Assembly: GCA_023512835.1 (NCBI GenBank)
Contig: CM042090.1
Location: 51,509,365 to 51,573,364, forward strand
DNA length: 64,000 bases
Source of the DNA: Taxillus chinensis
Lineage: Eukaryota; Streptophyta; Magnoliopsida; Santalales; Loranthaceae
Reading direction: 5' to 3'
Shown: positions 54,814 to 64,000 of the stretch, one piece after another
Layout: each line of letters starts with the position of its first letter
Position numbering within the stretch: position 1 is the stretch's first letter
The notes under the pieces: model-generated
What the model saw: only the letters and a program-made list of their open reading frames with translations
Told to the model about the DNA's origin: nothing
Database searches by the model: none
Program-made: the position numbers and the translations under genes

Positions 54814-56830
54814 TGGCCGGCTAGTCAGGCAGGATCGAATCAGACCCGACCCCAGGGGAGGCTAGAGCGGCAGCAGACTGAAGCTGGAGGCAGCCTTGGC
54901 GGGAAGCGTCCAGTGAGTGAGCCGACCAGTGGCATGGGCCAAGGAAGGGTGTTTGCGCTGGAGGCGACGTACCCGGAGGAGACTGAGCTACCACCCCCAC
55001 CAGCTGAGGGTGGAGCAGGACCATCGGTGGTTATAGGTACCCTTTTGATCTCCCGTACATTAGCTTTTGTTCTTTTCGATACGGGTGCATCGTGTTCGTT
55101 TGTTGCTGAGCTTGTGATAGATAGCTTGGGGTTAGCTTGTGTGGAGGCAGCGAAGCCCCTAGTTGTTGAGTCTCCAGTTGGGGGTATGATTGAAGTGTGG
55201 CGTGTTTGCCGTGAATCGTGTGTTAACCATAGGAGAGGTGGAGCCGAGTTTTGACTTGCATGTAATGCCTTTGAGGACGTTTGACCTGATCTTGGGTATG
55301 GATTGGCTTATGGCTTTCCAGGCCAAGATAGACTGTTATCGGCGGCGGGTATCCTTCGTGACACCTGCAGGGACCTCTTGCACCCTGCAGGGGGAGTGGG
55401 ACTGTGAGGCGAGTCGGGCCGGGCCAGTGTTGGACTAGTGGGGTGCCATTACCCACAGGTTGGCAGCCCTGACCTTTGCTGAGGAGGGTAAGGTGGAAAA
55501 GAGGGTGTGGCCCGCTGTTGTGGAGCAATTTCAGGATGTTTTTCCTGAAGAGTTGAGGAGTTTGCCACCTAAGAGGAGTGTGGAGTTCACCATTGAGTTG
55601 GTGCCGGGGACGGGTCCGATTTCCCAAGTAGCGTATCGTATGGGGCCAGCCGAGTTGAGGGAGCTTCGAGAGGCAAATCGAGGAGTTGGTGGGCCAGGGG
55701 TATATCAGACCGAGTACCTCACCTTGGGGTGCTCCGGTGCTCTTTGCAAAGAAGGCAGATGGCACACTACGCCTCTGCATAGATTACAGGAAGCTGAATC
55801 TGGTGACTGTGAAGAACAAGTATCCGTTGCCTCGGATAGATGACCTATTTGACCAGTTGAGCGGAGCCCAGTGGTTTTCCAAAATAGATTTACGGTCGGG
55901 GTATCATCAGTTGAGGGTTAGGGGGGAAGACATCCCTAAGACGGGCTTTCGGTGCAGGTATGGGCACTACGAGTGGATAGTGATGCCTTTTGGGCTCACT
56001 AATGCGCCGGCAGTATTTATGCATTTGATGAACCAAGTCTTTGCCCCATACTTAGACTCGTTCGTGGTGGTGTTTATAGACGATATCTTGGTATATTCCA
56101 AGACCGAGAGGGAGCATGTGGAGCATTTGGCAACAGTGTTGCAAACCTTGAGGGATCAGCGGTTGTTTGCTAAGTTTAGAAAATGCGAGTTTTGGATGCA
56201 GGAGGTCCATTTCCTTGGCCACGTAGTATCCGCTGAAGGGGTTAGAGTGGACCCAGCCAAGATTGAGGTGGTATCATCATGGGAGAGGCCAACCAATGTT
56301 TTCGAGATTCGTAGCTTTCTTGGTTTGGCAGGCTATTATCGCCGTTTTGTAGAGGGGTTCTCCCGTTTGGCGGCTCCTATGATGGCGTTGACTAGGAAAG
56401 GAGTGAAATTTGAGTGGACGGACAAGTGCCAGCAGGCGTTTGAGACTCTCAAAACCCGTTTGACCACTGCACCTGTGTTGAGGTTGCCTAGGGAGGATAT
56501 TCCGTATGAGGTGTATTGTGATGCGTCCAGGGTGGGTTTGGGGTGTGTGCTTATGCAAGAGCACAATGTGGTAGCTTATGGGTCAAGGCAGCTGAAGCCT
56601 CATGAGCAGAATTATCCTACTCATGACCTTGAGTTAGCGGCTGTCATCTTCGCCCTGAAGAGTTAGCAGCATTACCTCTTGGGGGAGAAGTTTGTGGTGT
56701 TCTCAGATCACAAGAGCCTTCAGTACATCTTTACTCAGAAGGACTTGAATTTGAGGCAAAGGAGATGGGTGGAGTATTTGCAGACCTTTGACTTTACTCT
56801 TGCCTATACCCCAGGCAAGGGTAATGTTGT
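54814..56830 (+). pseudogene. protease, RT and RNase H of E1, broken
   Basis: Protease [16 protein letters not shown] at about 55070-55117 and [15 protein letters not shown] frame from 55686: [46 protein letters not shown] (IDD at about 56076-56084) and the [18 protein letters not shown] thumb. RNase [31 protein letters not shown] and [19 protein letters not shown]. Lesions: a one-base insertion near 55216, TAG at 55436-55438, a one-base insertion near 55665 and TAG at 56664-56666 (TGG in relatives). Confidence 0.92.
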
Positions 56831-58407
56831 GGCTGATGCGTTGAGCAGAAAAGGGAAAGCTGAGGTGGCCGTGCGAGAGTGGAAGCTGATGGAGCAGTTG
56901 GCGATGTTGCAGCTACAGCCTGTTGTTCGTCATAGTGGGACAGTCCTGAGTCCTTTGATAGTTGTGCCTGAGTTGTACCGGCGCGTCCGGGAGGGACAGT
57001 TTGGTGACATTGAGTGTGAGGTTCTCCGTGCCCGTATTGAGGCTAGGGAGCTATCTGAGGACTGGACAGAGGGTCCTGAGCATGAGTTGTCGTTTCAGGG
57101 GCGGTTGGTAGTGGCTTCTTCCCTCAGGGATGAGGTGATGAGGGAGTTTCACCAGTCTAGAGTTGCTATGCATCCAGGGGGTACGAAGATGTACCATGCG
57201 CTTCGGACACATTTTTGGTGGCCTGGGATGAAACACGATGTGGCTGCTTTTGTTTCGCGGTGCCTCACGTGTCAGCAGGTGAAGGCAGAACATCAGCGGC
57301 CGGCGGGCATGTTACAGCCATTGCCCATGGCGGAGTGGAAGTGGGACCACATCGTAATGGACTTTGTGACTGGTCTTCCACCCACCACTGGGAGGAAGGA
57401 TATGATTTGGGTGATTGTGGATCAACTCACAAAGTCGGCCCATTTCCTTGCTGTTCGCGAGCGGGACTCCATTGGGACCTTGAGTCAGCTCTACATGAAC
57501 GAGATTGTGAGACTGCATGGAGTACCATCATCGGTTGTCTCGGACCGGGATTCGAGTTTCACTTCCCGTTTTTGGGCAGGTTTGCAGGAGGCTATGGGGA
57601 CCAAGCTTCACCCGAGTACTACCTTTCACCCTGAGACCGACGGTCGACCGAGCGGACGAATCAGACCATGGAGGACATGTTGAGGGCTTGTGTGCTAGAT
57701 TTCGGGGGATCGTGGGCAACTCACCTTCCTTTGGTGGAGTTTGCCTACAATAACAGTTATCAGGCATCCATTGGAATGGCCCCTTTTGAAGCATTGTATG
57801 GGAGGCCATGCCGCTCACCCTTGTGTTGGACTGAGGTAGGAGAGGCAGCTCTCTTGGGGCCACAGTTGGTTCAAGAGGCTACTGAGAAGGTCAAGTTGAT
57901 TCGTTAGCGTTTGTTGTCAGCTCAGAGTCGGCAGGAATCTTATGCGGATCAGGGGCGGCGACCTTTGGAGTTTTCTGTTGGTGATCATGTGTTCTTTCGT
58001 GTCTCTCCACGTCGTGGACATCGACGGTTTGGGCGAGGTTCCAAGCTATCTCCGCGGTTTATTGGTCCTTTTGAGATTCTGGATCGTGTGGGGCCTGTGG
58101 CCTACCGGTTAGCGTTACCACCGCGGCTGAGTCGAGTGCACAACGTGTTTCACGTGTCCCAATTGCGGAAGTATCACCCTGACCCCACTCATGTGATCGA
58201 TTGGGGGACATTAGACATTGAGGATGACATGTCCGTTGTTGAGGCCCCTATCCGTATCCTAGATCGGCGAGAGAAGCTTTTGCGTGGTCGTGCTATTCCT
58301 TTGGTTCGCGTCTGTGGCAGCACCGTGGCATTGAGGAGGAGACATGGGAACGTGAGTCCGTGATGCGTGAGCAGCACCCAGACTTGTTCGAGGACGAACA
58401 ATCTTAA
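56831..58407 (+). pseudogene. integrase and chromodomain of E1, broken
   Basis: HHCC motif [16 protein letters not shown] ... CLTC (about 57150-57280). Catalytic D in VMDFVTGLP and D in [14 protein letters not shown]. The glutamate segment lies at a frameshift near 57645. TAG at 57905-57907 replaces CAG (D1 keeps CAG). The C-terminal GPFEILDRVGPVAYRLALPP block and chromodomain follow, with a one-base loss near 58310, to the stop at 58405-58407. Confidence 0.9.
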
Positions 58408-58715
58408 GCATGGGAGGTGGCTGTTGGCCAAGGGATAGTGATGTGTTTTCTTGTATTAGTTGTGTACGATTTGGTGTATTTGTATTGTCTTTTAGACATG
58501 TGTTCTTATTTGTGATGTGTTGAGATGTGTATTTGGGACATAGGGATATGTGCTATATGCATTATTGTGGTTATGGATTATGGTGGTACCTTGTTATATG
58601 TGCTGTTATGTGCTGTTGGGTGTTGTGGCTTGCCGGGTGGCAAATGGGTAGCTTGTGTTTGTTTTCCTCATATGTCATTTCTTTTCGAGGATGAAAAGTC
58701 TTAAGGGGGAGAGGA
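58408..58715 (+). other. E1 3' untranslated region, two hairpin/purine modules and PPT
   Basis: First module TTGTTCGAGGACGAACAA (58384-58401) plus a purine run (58406-58420); second CTTTTCGAGGATGAAAAG (58681-58698) plus the polypurine tract AAGGGGGAGAGGA (58703-58715). Confidence 0.85.
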
Positions 58716-60453
58716 TGTAATGACCCGTGTGTAAACTATGTGTAAGAAGTTAACCACAAACACCTTGGAGGTTAGTGCACTAGTTTGAGGTAAGAGATGA
58801 GCCCAAGAGGGGACTTTTGGGAGGTGCAGGTGACAAGTGGTAACGTACCTTTATGCCCTAGGAAGATGCTATGCATATACAGGCGCTTTTAGTCGCTTTT
58901 GCCAGGTTTTGGAGAGCTATTTTGACCTAGTAGATGGCCTCAAACAATTGGCGTGCAAGAACAAAAGTTTCTTAGAATGAGGTCCTCTATCTACCACAGA
59001 AATTTCAGAGCATTTGGAGCTGCACGTGAATTCACCCATTTCACGTGCAAGCATATTTTTGCTTCTTAGGCCTCTACAAGATGCAAGGAGGCTTGTGGTG
59101 AAGTTTGAGTGCATTTGGAGCTGCACGCCAATTGGGGAATTGGCGTGCAAATTGGCGTGCAGGCATAGTTTTGCATGGTTACCTTGGTTTTGTCATTCTA
59201 ATCATCTTTTCTCAAAGGACCATGTTAGAATTGTGAATATTTTGGTGTGTATGGATGTGGGAAGGTCATAGCTTGTTCCATCAAAACTACGTCGTTTTGA
59301 TGCTGGGATTCACTTAATCAAAACTACGTCGTTTTGATGTTGTGTTGTCTATATAAGGAGGAGAAGCCCCTCTGTTTTAGGGTTAGGGTTTGTTGCTCCA
59401 CCAGCCGTCGCAGAGAGAGAGAGAGAGAGAGGGAAGGAGAGCTTCTGGTGGCTGCCGGAGCGTCTTGCATGGGTGGTCGGAGTCTGGCGTGGAAGCGGGA
59501 GCAGGAGAACACACAAGGTAGGGGTTCTGTTCTTCCTAAATCCTCCTCTGTCCTAGGGTTCTAGGGCAGATTATGGAGTTAAACCTGTCTATATATATAT
59601 ATATATATATGTAATCCATATAGGTGTGATCTCCTATATGGATGTTGGCCTTCGATGGCGATTTTGGTGTGTTTCTGGTGTTAGTGTGATGCATGAAAAG
59701 TGTTCGATAAAATGCCTGTGTGACATGCCTGCTACATGTTTGAGAAAATGCCTGTGCGGCTGGGTTCATGAGCCTGTGAATTTATGTACACCAATCGTTT
59801 GGTTTTATACCTGTGAGGCTTTTCATGCTAAGTGTTTGATGTTATGTCTGTGTGACTAAGTGTGGCTATGTGTGCTGTGTTCTTGGAACCCGGTGGCTGT
59901 GGAAGCCCGGGACTGTTCTTGGAACCCGGTGGTCATGGAAGCCAGGGGAGTGTTTATGTACCAGCCTGTGTATGATTGTATTCGTTTGCTATAGCTTGTA
60001 ATTATATCTGGTGGAATAATTGTATCACGACACAGAACTTGTACACAAGGCATGTAGATATTAGGTGCATGGGATGGGTTGGGGAGACATGATCCCTACT
60101 GAGCTGTGGTTGCTCACCCCTCCTACCATGTTGTTTTCTTTACAGGAACCTATAGGCGTTAGGTGGGAACACCAAGGTGGAAGTCCTGCTTGTGGCTTGC
60201 TCATTATTATTTCGAGTTATGCTGCTTTTCTTTATGTAGCTTTGTAACCCCAGTGGGGAGACATTGTAATGTGGAGTTCAATGTAATAAAAGTGTGTTTT
60301 GGACGTATTTGCTATGTTTGGACTCAATAAATATAAGATTATTCTCTGAATATAAAGTGTGAGATGTATGTTGTATTCTAACCCCTCTATCCAACTTGGG
60401 TAAAGGGAGGGTCACGTTCCGGTCTCCTCGGGTTGGAAATCCGAGGCATGACA
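58716..60453 (+). repeat. 3' LTR of E1
   Basis: TGTAATGACCCGTG ... CGAGGCATGACA, 1738 bp. Same layout as the 5' LTR, with TATA at 59350, a longer TA run (59588-59611) and only two 36-bp units. Confidence 0.94.
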
Positions 60454-60458
60454 CTAAG

Positions 60459-61392
60459 AGTTCCCACTGATGCGGAGTAACGATCCGAGCTAACATTGTA
60501 CGTTGTAATATGTAAAATATAGTGGAAAAAAAAAGAGGGCAAGGAGAGGCATAAAAAAAAAAAAAAGAGAAGATGGAAAAAAGGAAAAAGAAAAAAAAAG
60601 TGCTTTTATTTTTATTTATTTGTGGATGTCATAATCACAAACACCACATTTTTTTTATTTTTTATTTTATGTATATATTCATTACTTTGATACGCATTTA
60701 TGATTTTGGGTTTTTTAAAACAAAACAAAACACAAAAAAAGAGGTTTTCAAAAGTTAAGCGCAAAACAAATAAAACCTTTTTTAACAAAAAACAAACAAG
60801 CCACAAAACATTTTTTTAACAAAAAAAATGTTTTCAAAACAAAGCAAAAAACAAAAAAACAAAGAAAAAAAATGTTTTCAACAAAAAAAAAAACAAGACA
60901 AAACAAAAACCAAACGTTTTTTTTTAAAACACAAAAACCAAAAAAAAATGTTTTCTAACCCAGAAACCAAAAACCAAAAACCATCCCCTAGGATCTTATT
61001 CTCCACCTCAAACAAAAACCCAAAACTTTTAAGATTCCCTTTAGAAATTTAGGGTAAATCCATTTTAACCACGACTTTAATAAATAACTTAGCTAAATAA
61101 AAATTATAGACTTTTTAGGAAACTTAACCCCGTCATGGCAGGGCAAATAAAATAGAAAACCTCCTCCTCCGAAAATAGATACCGAAAGGGTGTTGTAGGG
61201 GTGCTAATCCTTTCCTACACGTAACCAACACCCGAACCCTTCTCTGATAACATAGACCACACCTTTAAACTACTCAAAGTAGAGGGTATCCAACTGTACC
61301 CCAAAAACATTTGGTGGCGACTCTAAATTTTCTCACCATTGGTTTAGTTTGAGCTTACCCCAAACGGGCCCGGACGAAAACCAGTGATGACA
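60459..61392 (+). repeat. Tat-type LTR A4, second part
   Basis: Resumes after the second CTAAG and ends CCAGTGATGACA. It contains the homopolymer-rich tract (60520-60960), the CAAACTAAACCAATGG-complement segment and the TGGCGACTC motif near 61314. Compared with the A2 LTR, about 1.1 kb between ..CTAACATTG and TACGTTGTAATATG is deleted. Confidence 0.85.
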
Positions 61393-61882
61393 CCCACTAC
61401 GAAGGAATGGTTTAGAGTTGACATTAACCCTAATTTGCACAAGTTGGGTATATTGACATGAACAGAGAAGCCCAAAATTGATAACCTTTGCTACAAGGCC
61501 CTCAAGTGACCCAAGGCCAACACTAGGTGATAGATAATGAAATTTGGAGACAAACGCACTTGACCATGCTCAATTCCAACTTAAAACGAAGAAGTTATGA
61601 CCAAAACAATATTCGTCAGGAAAAGTAAAACTTACCGAAAGACGGTCGAAGGGCCCAAAAATATGACTATGCGAGATTCTCAAAAATGACTATTTAGGAG
61701 AATATGGGACTTCCCAAACAATCCCCAAAACTTCATTCATTTTGGCATTTAGGATGGGGGTAAAAGGGTAATTAAAAGTTTAAGAAAAATCCAATCCGGA
61801 GCATTGTAGTCAAATTCGAAGCGTCGTAGTCAACTCTGAGGCATCACTAATTCGGACTAAGCCTCTATTGATACGAAGTAAG
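61393..61882 (+). repeat. fragment A0-right: Tat-type LTR from about position 104
   Basis: From GAAGGAATGGTTTAGAG to ..ATACGAAGTAAG it matches the first third of the A-type LTRs in plus orientation (compare the reverse complement of 50690-50300), lacking about the first 100 bp. Cut at 61882 by the B3 LTR. Confidence 0.78.
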
Positions 61883-64000
61883 TGTAAAGACTCGTATTTG
61901 GGTAGTTTTGAGAGATAGTCATTCTATGGGAATGTAACTATCTGGACGGTAGTGTAGCCGTCGATGTGAGCATTTTGACTGTACTTGGGCCCAATTCCGA
62001 GTCGGGGCCCCGTTTGACCCGACTGTTGACTTTTCGGGGTTTATTGGTTGACTTTGCATTTGGGCGATTATTTGGGTGTAATAATATCTATTTAGTGTTG
62101 TGCTCGTCATTTTGAGCGTTTTGACTGTAGTTTGACTTAATTTGGAGTTTGGGGCCTTGAAAGTCAATTTTTGTGTTGGGAGGTCAATTATTAACTGGGT
62201 CAATGGTTGACTAGGTCAGTTGACTGGAAGAAATATAAATAGCAGAAAAAAAAAAAAAAAAGCTTCCACTTTACGTTTCACGTTTGTGCGTTTGAGAGAG
62301 AGAGCTTGATAGAGCTTGGAGGCCTTGGCGATTTGGGGCGATTTGGGTTCGTGGAGCTCAAAGATTCACTTCAAGTAGGTGTCCTTGAACTTCTTATCTC
62401 TCTCTTGTTTTGGATATGCACGAATTTATCATGATTTATGAAATTGAGCATGAACCCTAGAATTTGGGGAAAACCAATTTTGGGTTAGATCTAATGGTTT
62501 AACATAAGATCTGTGGTTAAGAACTGTTTATTATCATTGTCGATATATGTTTCTGTGATTTTGGGGTTGATTTAACTGTGTTTTTCATGAGGGTTGATAA
62601 GTCAACCATGGAAATCTGGAATTAGATCTAGATTTCTGGAAATCTGGAATTTTATACGTGTTTCTGTTGTTTCTGCGCGATTTAGAGGCGTTCTGGACGC
62701 GTTTTGAGGTAGATATCGTAGTTTGTTGCGAAACAGGGGTATTAGTGAGCATCTGGGAGTTCCTGGGCGTGTTCCAGACGAAGAACAGGCAAAAAAGGAC
62801 GATGAACAATACCCTGGGCGTGTTACTGGGTCGAACTAACGAAAATCCGAAGTTCTGGGTCGTAGTTCGTAGACCCGTAGTTTGTGGGTCGAAGGTTCAT
62901 AGTTCGTAGGGTTGTAGTTCGTAGACCCATAGTTCGAAGGTTCGTTGTTCGCAGGTTCGAAGGTTCGAAGTTCGTAATTCGAAGGTTCGTAGTTCATAGG
63001 GTCGTAGTCCGAAGGTCGAAGATCGTAGCCTCGATTCGAGTCTTCGAGGCACGCTGTAGCTCCGCACTCCGCAGCTACGAGTCGCAGGTTCGGAGCTACG
63101 AGTCGCAGATCCTACAGTGTAACTGGACACTGTACAGCACTGGACTGAACCTATTTACATTGCAACCTATACCCATCTACACATTTAATGTAAATAACGA
63201 AACACCCCCGATTTGGATTCAAAGAAAAATACTAGAAAAATTAATTCCCACTCTTTCAAAATGTGAAAATTGGGATTTAGTGTAAAATCTCGGAAAACCC
63301 AAAAGTTCGTAGTGGTGAATTTTTGGAAAGTGGGGTTAGACATCTCAGAAAAATCCCAAAAAATCAGATTATCTTACTTATGATATGGGAACCCAATGCC
63401 GGGACTTTTGATTTCAAGAAAATAGCTGCTATGGGTACTTCCTTCATAAATCAAGGATTGAAGATTTACTTGTGAAGACTGACTACAGTTCTAAAGGAAA
63501 TATGGAGAATGACATGCCATACTAATGTTAGTATGTTGGTGTGAGGTATTGGGGCATGGACTCCATGACTTGTTTGGGTTCTCACCGTGATGCACCGATG
63601 GTGCTATGTGGTTGACGTGGCAGGCATATGCACCGATGGCAGGCCTATGTGGCGACTGTGGCCAGGCATATTGCACTGTGCACAGGCTAAGGCCTGAGTT
63701 GAGCCATTGAGCTCGTGGAGCTAGGGCTGAGTGCCCTGAGCTGGGATCCCATGGAGGATCGTGGACAAGTTGTCCTGTGTGAGCAGGCTGAGTCCTGATG
63801 TTTGTTGCAGGATGAGTCCTGATGATTGTGCACACTACACGGTGCACGAGTACACTGAGCATATAGTATAGACTTATATGTGTTTCATGATGTGGAGTTT
63901 TGGGGTCACCTACTGAGCATGTCGCTCACCCCTACTTGTTGTTTACCATTTTCAGGTGCGACCCAAGACTAGTGGAGGACTTTCTTCCAGGAGGACGCCC
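61883..64000 (+). repeat. B-type LTR (B3), runs off the window
   Basis: TGTAAAGACTCG onward, parallel to the B1 LTRs to the window end. TATA box at 62234-62241, donor-like AAGTAGGTGTCC near 62373, and a GTTCGTAGG/GGTCGAAG tract (62850-63110). The left flank GTAAG should reappear to the right of the element if it is a simple insertion. Whether it is a 5' LTR or a solo LTR cannot be told. Confidence 0.9.

Larger units (their letters stand above)
51392..60453 (+). mobile_element. Del/Tekay-like chromovirus E1, complete, inserted in LTR A4
   Basis: 9062 bp, flanked by CTAAG at 51387-51391 and 60454-60458. LTRs 51392-53187 and 58716-60453, PBS 53191-53202, polypurine tract 58703-58715, gag-pol 53617-58407. 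The LTRs are nearly identical apart from repeat length. Coding lesions are about ten, fewer than in D1. Confidence 0.95.

Noticed and set aside
17199..60453. Endogenous pararetrovirus (caulimovirus) because of the IDD-type reverse transcriptase
   Set aside because: Integrase, chromodomain, LTRs, primer sites and 5-bp target duplications are all present. These are Ty3/gypsy elements.

Overview
The window looks like plant nuclear DNA, probably from a eudicot, in a gene-poor, heterochromatin-like region. No host gene, rRNA or tRNA gene was found. Almost all of it is LTR retrotransposon: Ty3/gypsy of the Tat/Ogre type (called A here), Ty3/gypsy chromoviruses of the Del/Tekay type (B, C, D, E), and two Ty1/copia 3' ends. 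The plant call rests on these lineages, on initiator-Met primer sites, on a dual RNase H and on plant-style TATA boxes. The organism cannot be named from the sequence alone.

Layout. 1-5643: 5' half of Tat-like element A1 on the minus strand (gag, ORF1, LTR). 5644-6978: 3' end and LTR of a SIRE/Maximus-like copia element. 6979-7862: 3' end and LTR of a second copia element. 7863-8849: AT-rich sequence with no gene. 8850-8954: a short plus-strand A-type LTR start. 8955-17198: 3' part of Tat-like element A2 (minus), with LTR, satellite-like 3' UTR, integrase, two RNases H, RT and a probable intron. 17199-47738: chromovirus B1 (plus), interrupted three times: by C1 (21028-30891, minus, TSD GACCC) in gag, D1 (31603-40536, plus, TSD GTGGA) in protease, and solo LTR B2 (41151-43388, plus, TSD CAGAT) in RT. 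47739-50796: A-type LTR A3 (minus). 50825-61392: A-type LTR A4 (plus), interrupted by E1 (51392-60453, plus, TSD CTAAG). 61393-61882: another A-type LTR piece. 61883-64000: start of a B-type LTR (B3) that runs out of the window.

Order of events. The B1 reading frame continues exactly across each insertion once the insert and one TSD copy are ignored, which fixes the boundaries. B1's two LTRs differ most (about 13 differences in the first 200 bp by eye), C1's less, D1's and E1's least. This agrees with the nesting order. All coding regions are broken. In B1, 15 of the 16 in-frame stops counted are TAG, mostly where relatives have CAG, as expected from deamination of methylated CHG sites.

Most interesting signal. 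All four Del/Tekay elements with a readable 5' end (B1, C1, D1, E1) have the same unannotated arrangement. An AUG-free leader follows the TATA box and ends at a GTAGG(G/T) splice-donor-like site inside the LTR. A pyrimidine-rich tract ending in YAG lies 3-5 nt before the gag ATG. Splicing these would remove the rest of the LTR, the primer-binding site and all upstream AUGs, giving a dedicated gag-pol mRNA. A2 separately carries a 185-bp Ogre-style intron candidate in pol.
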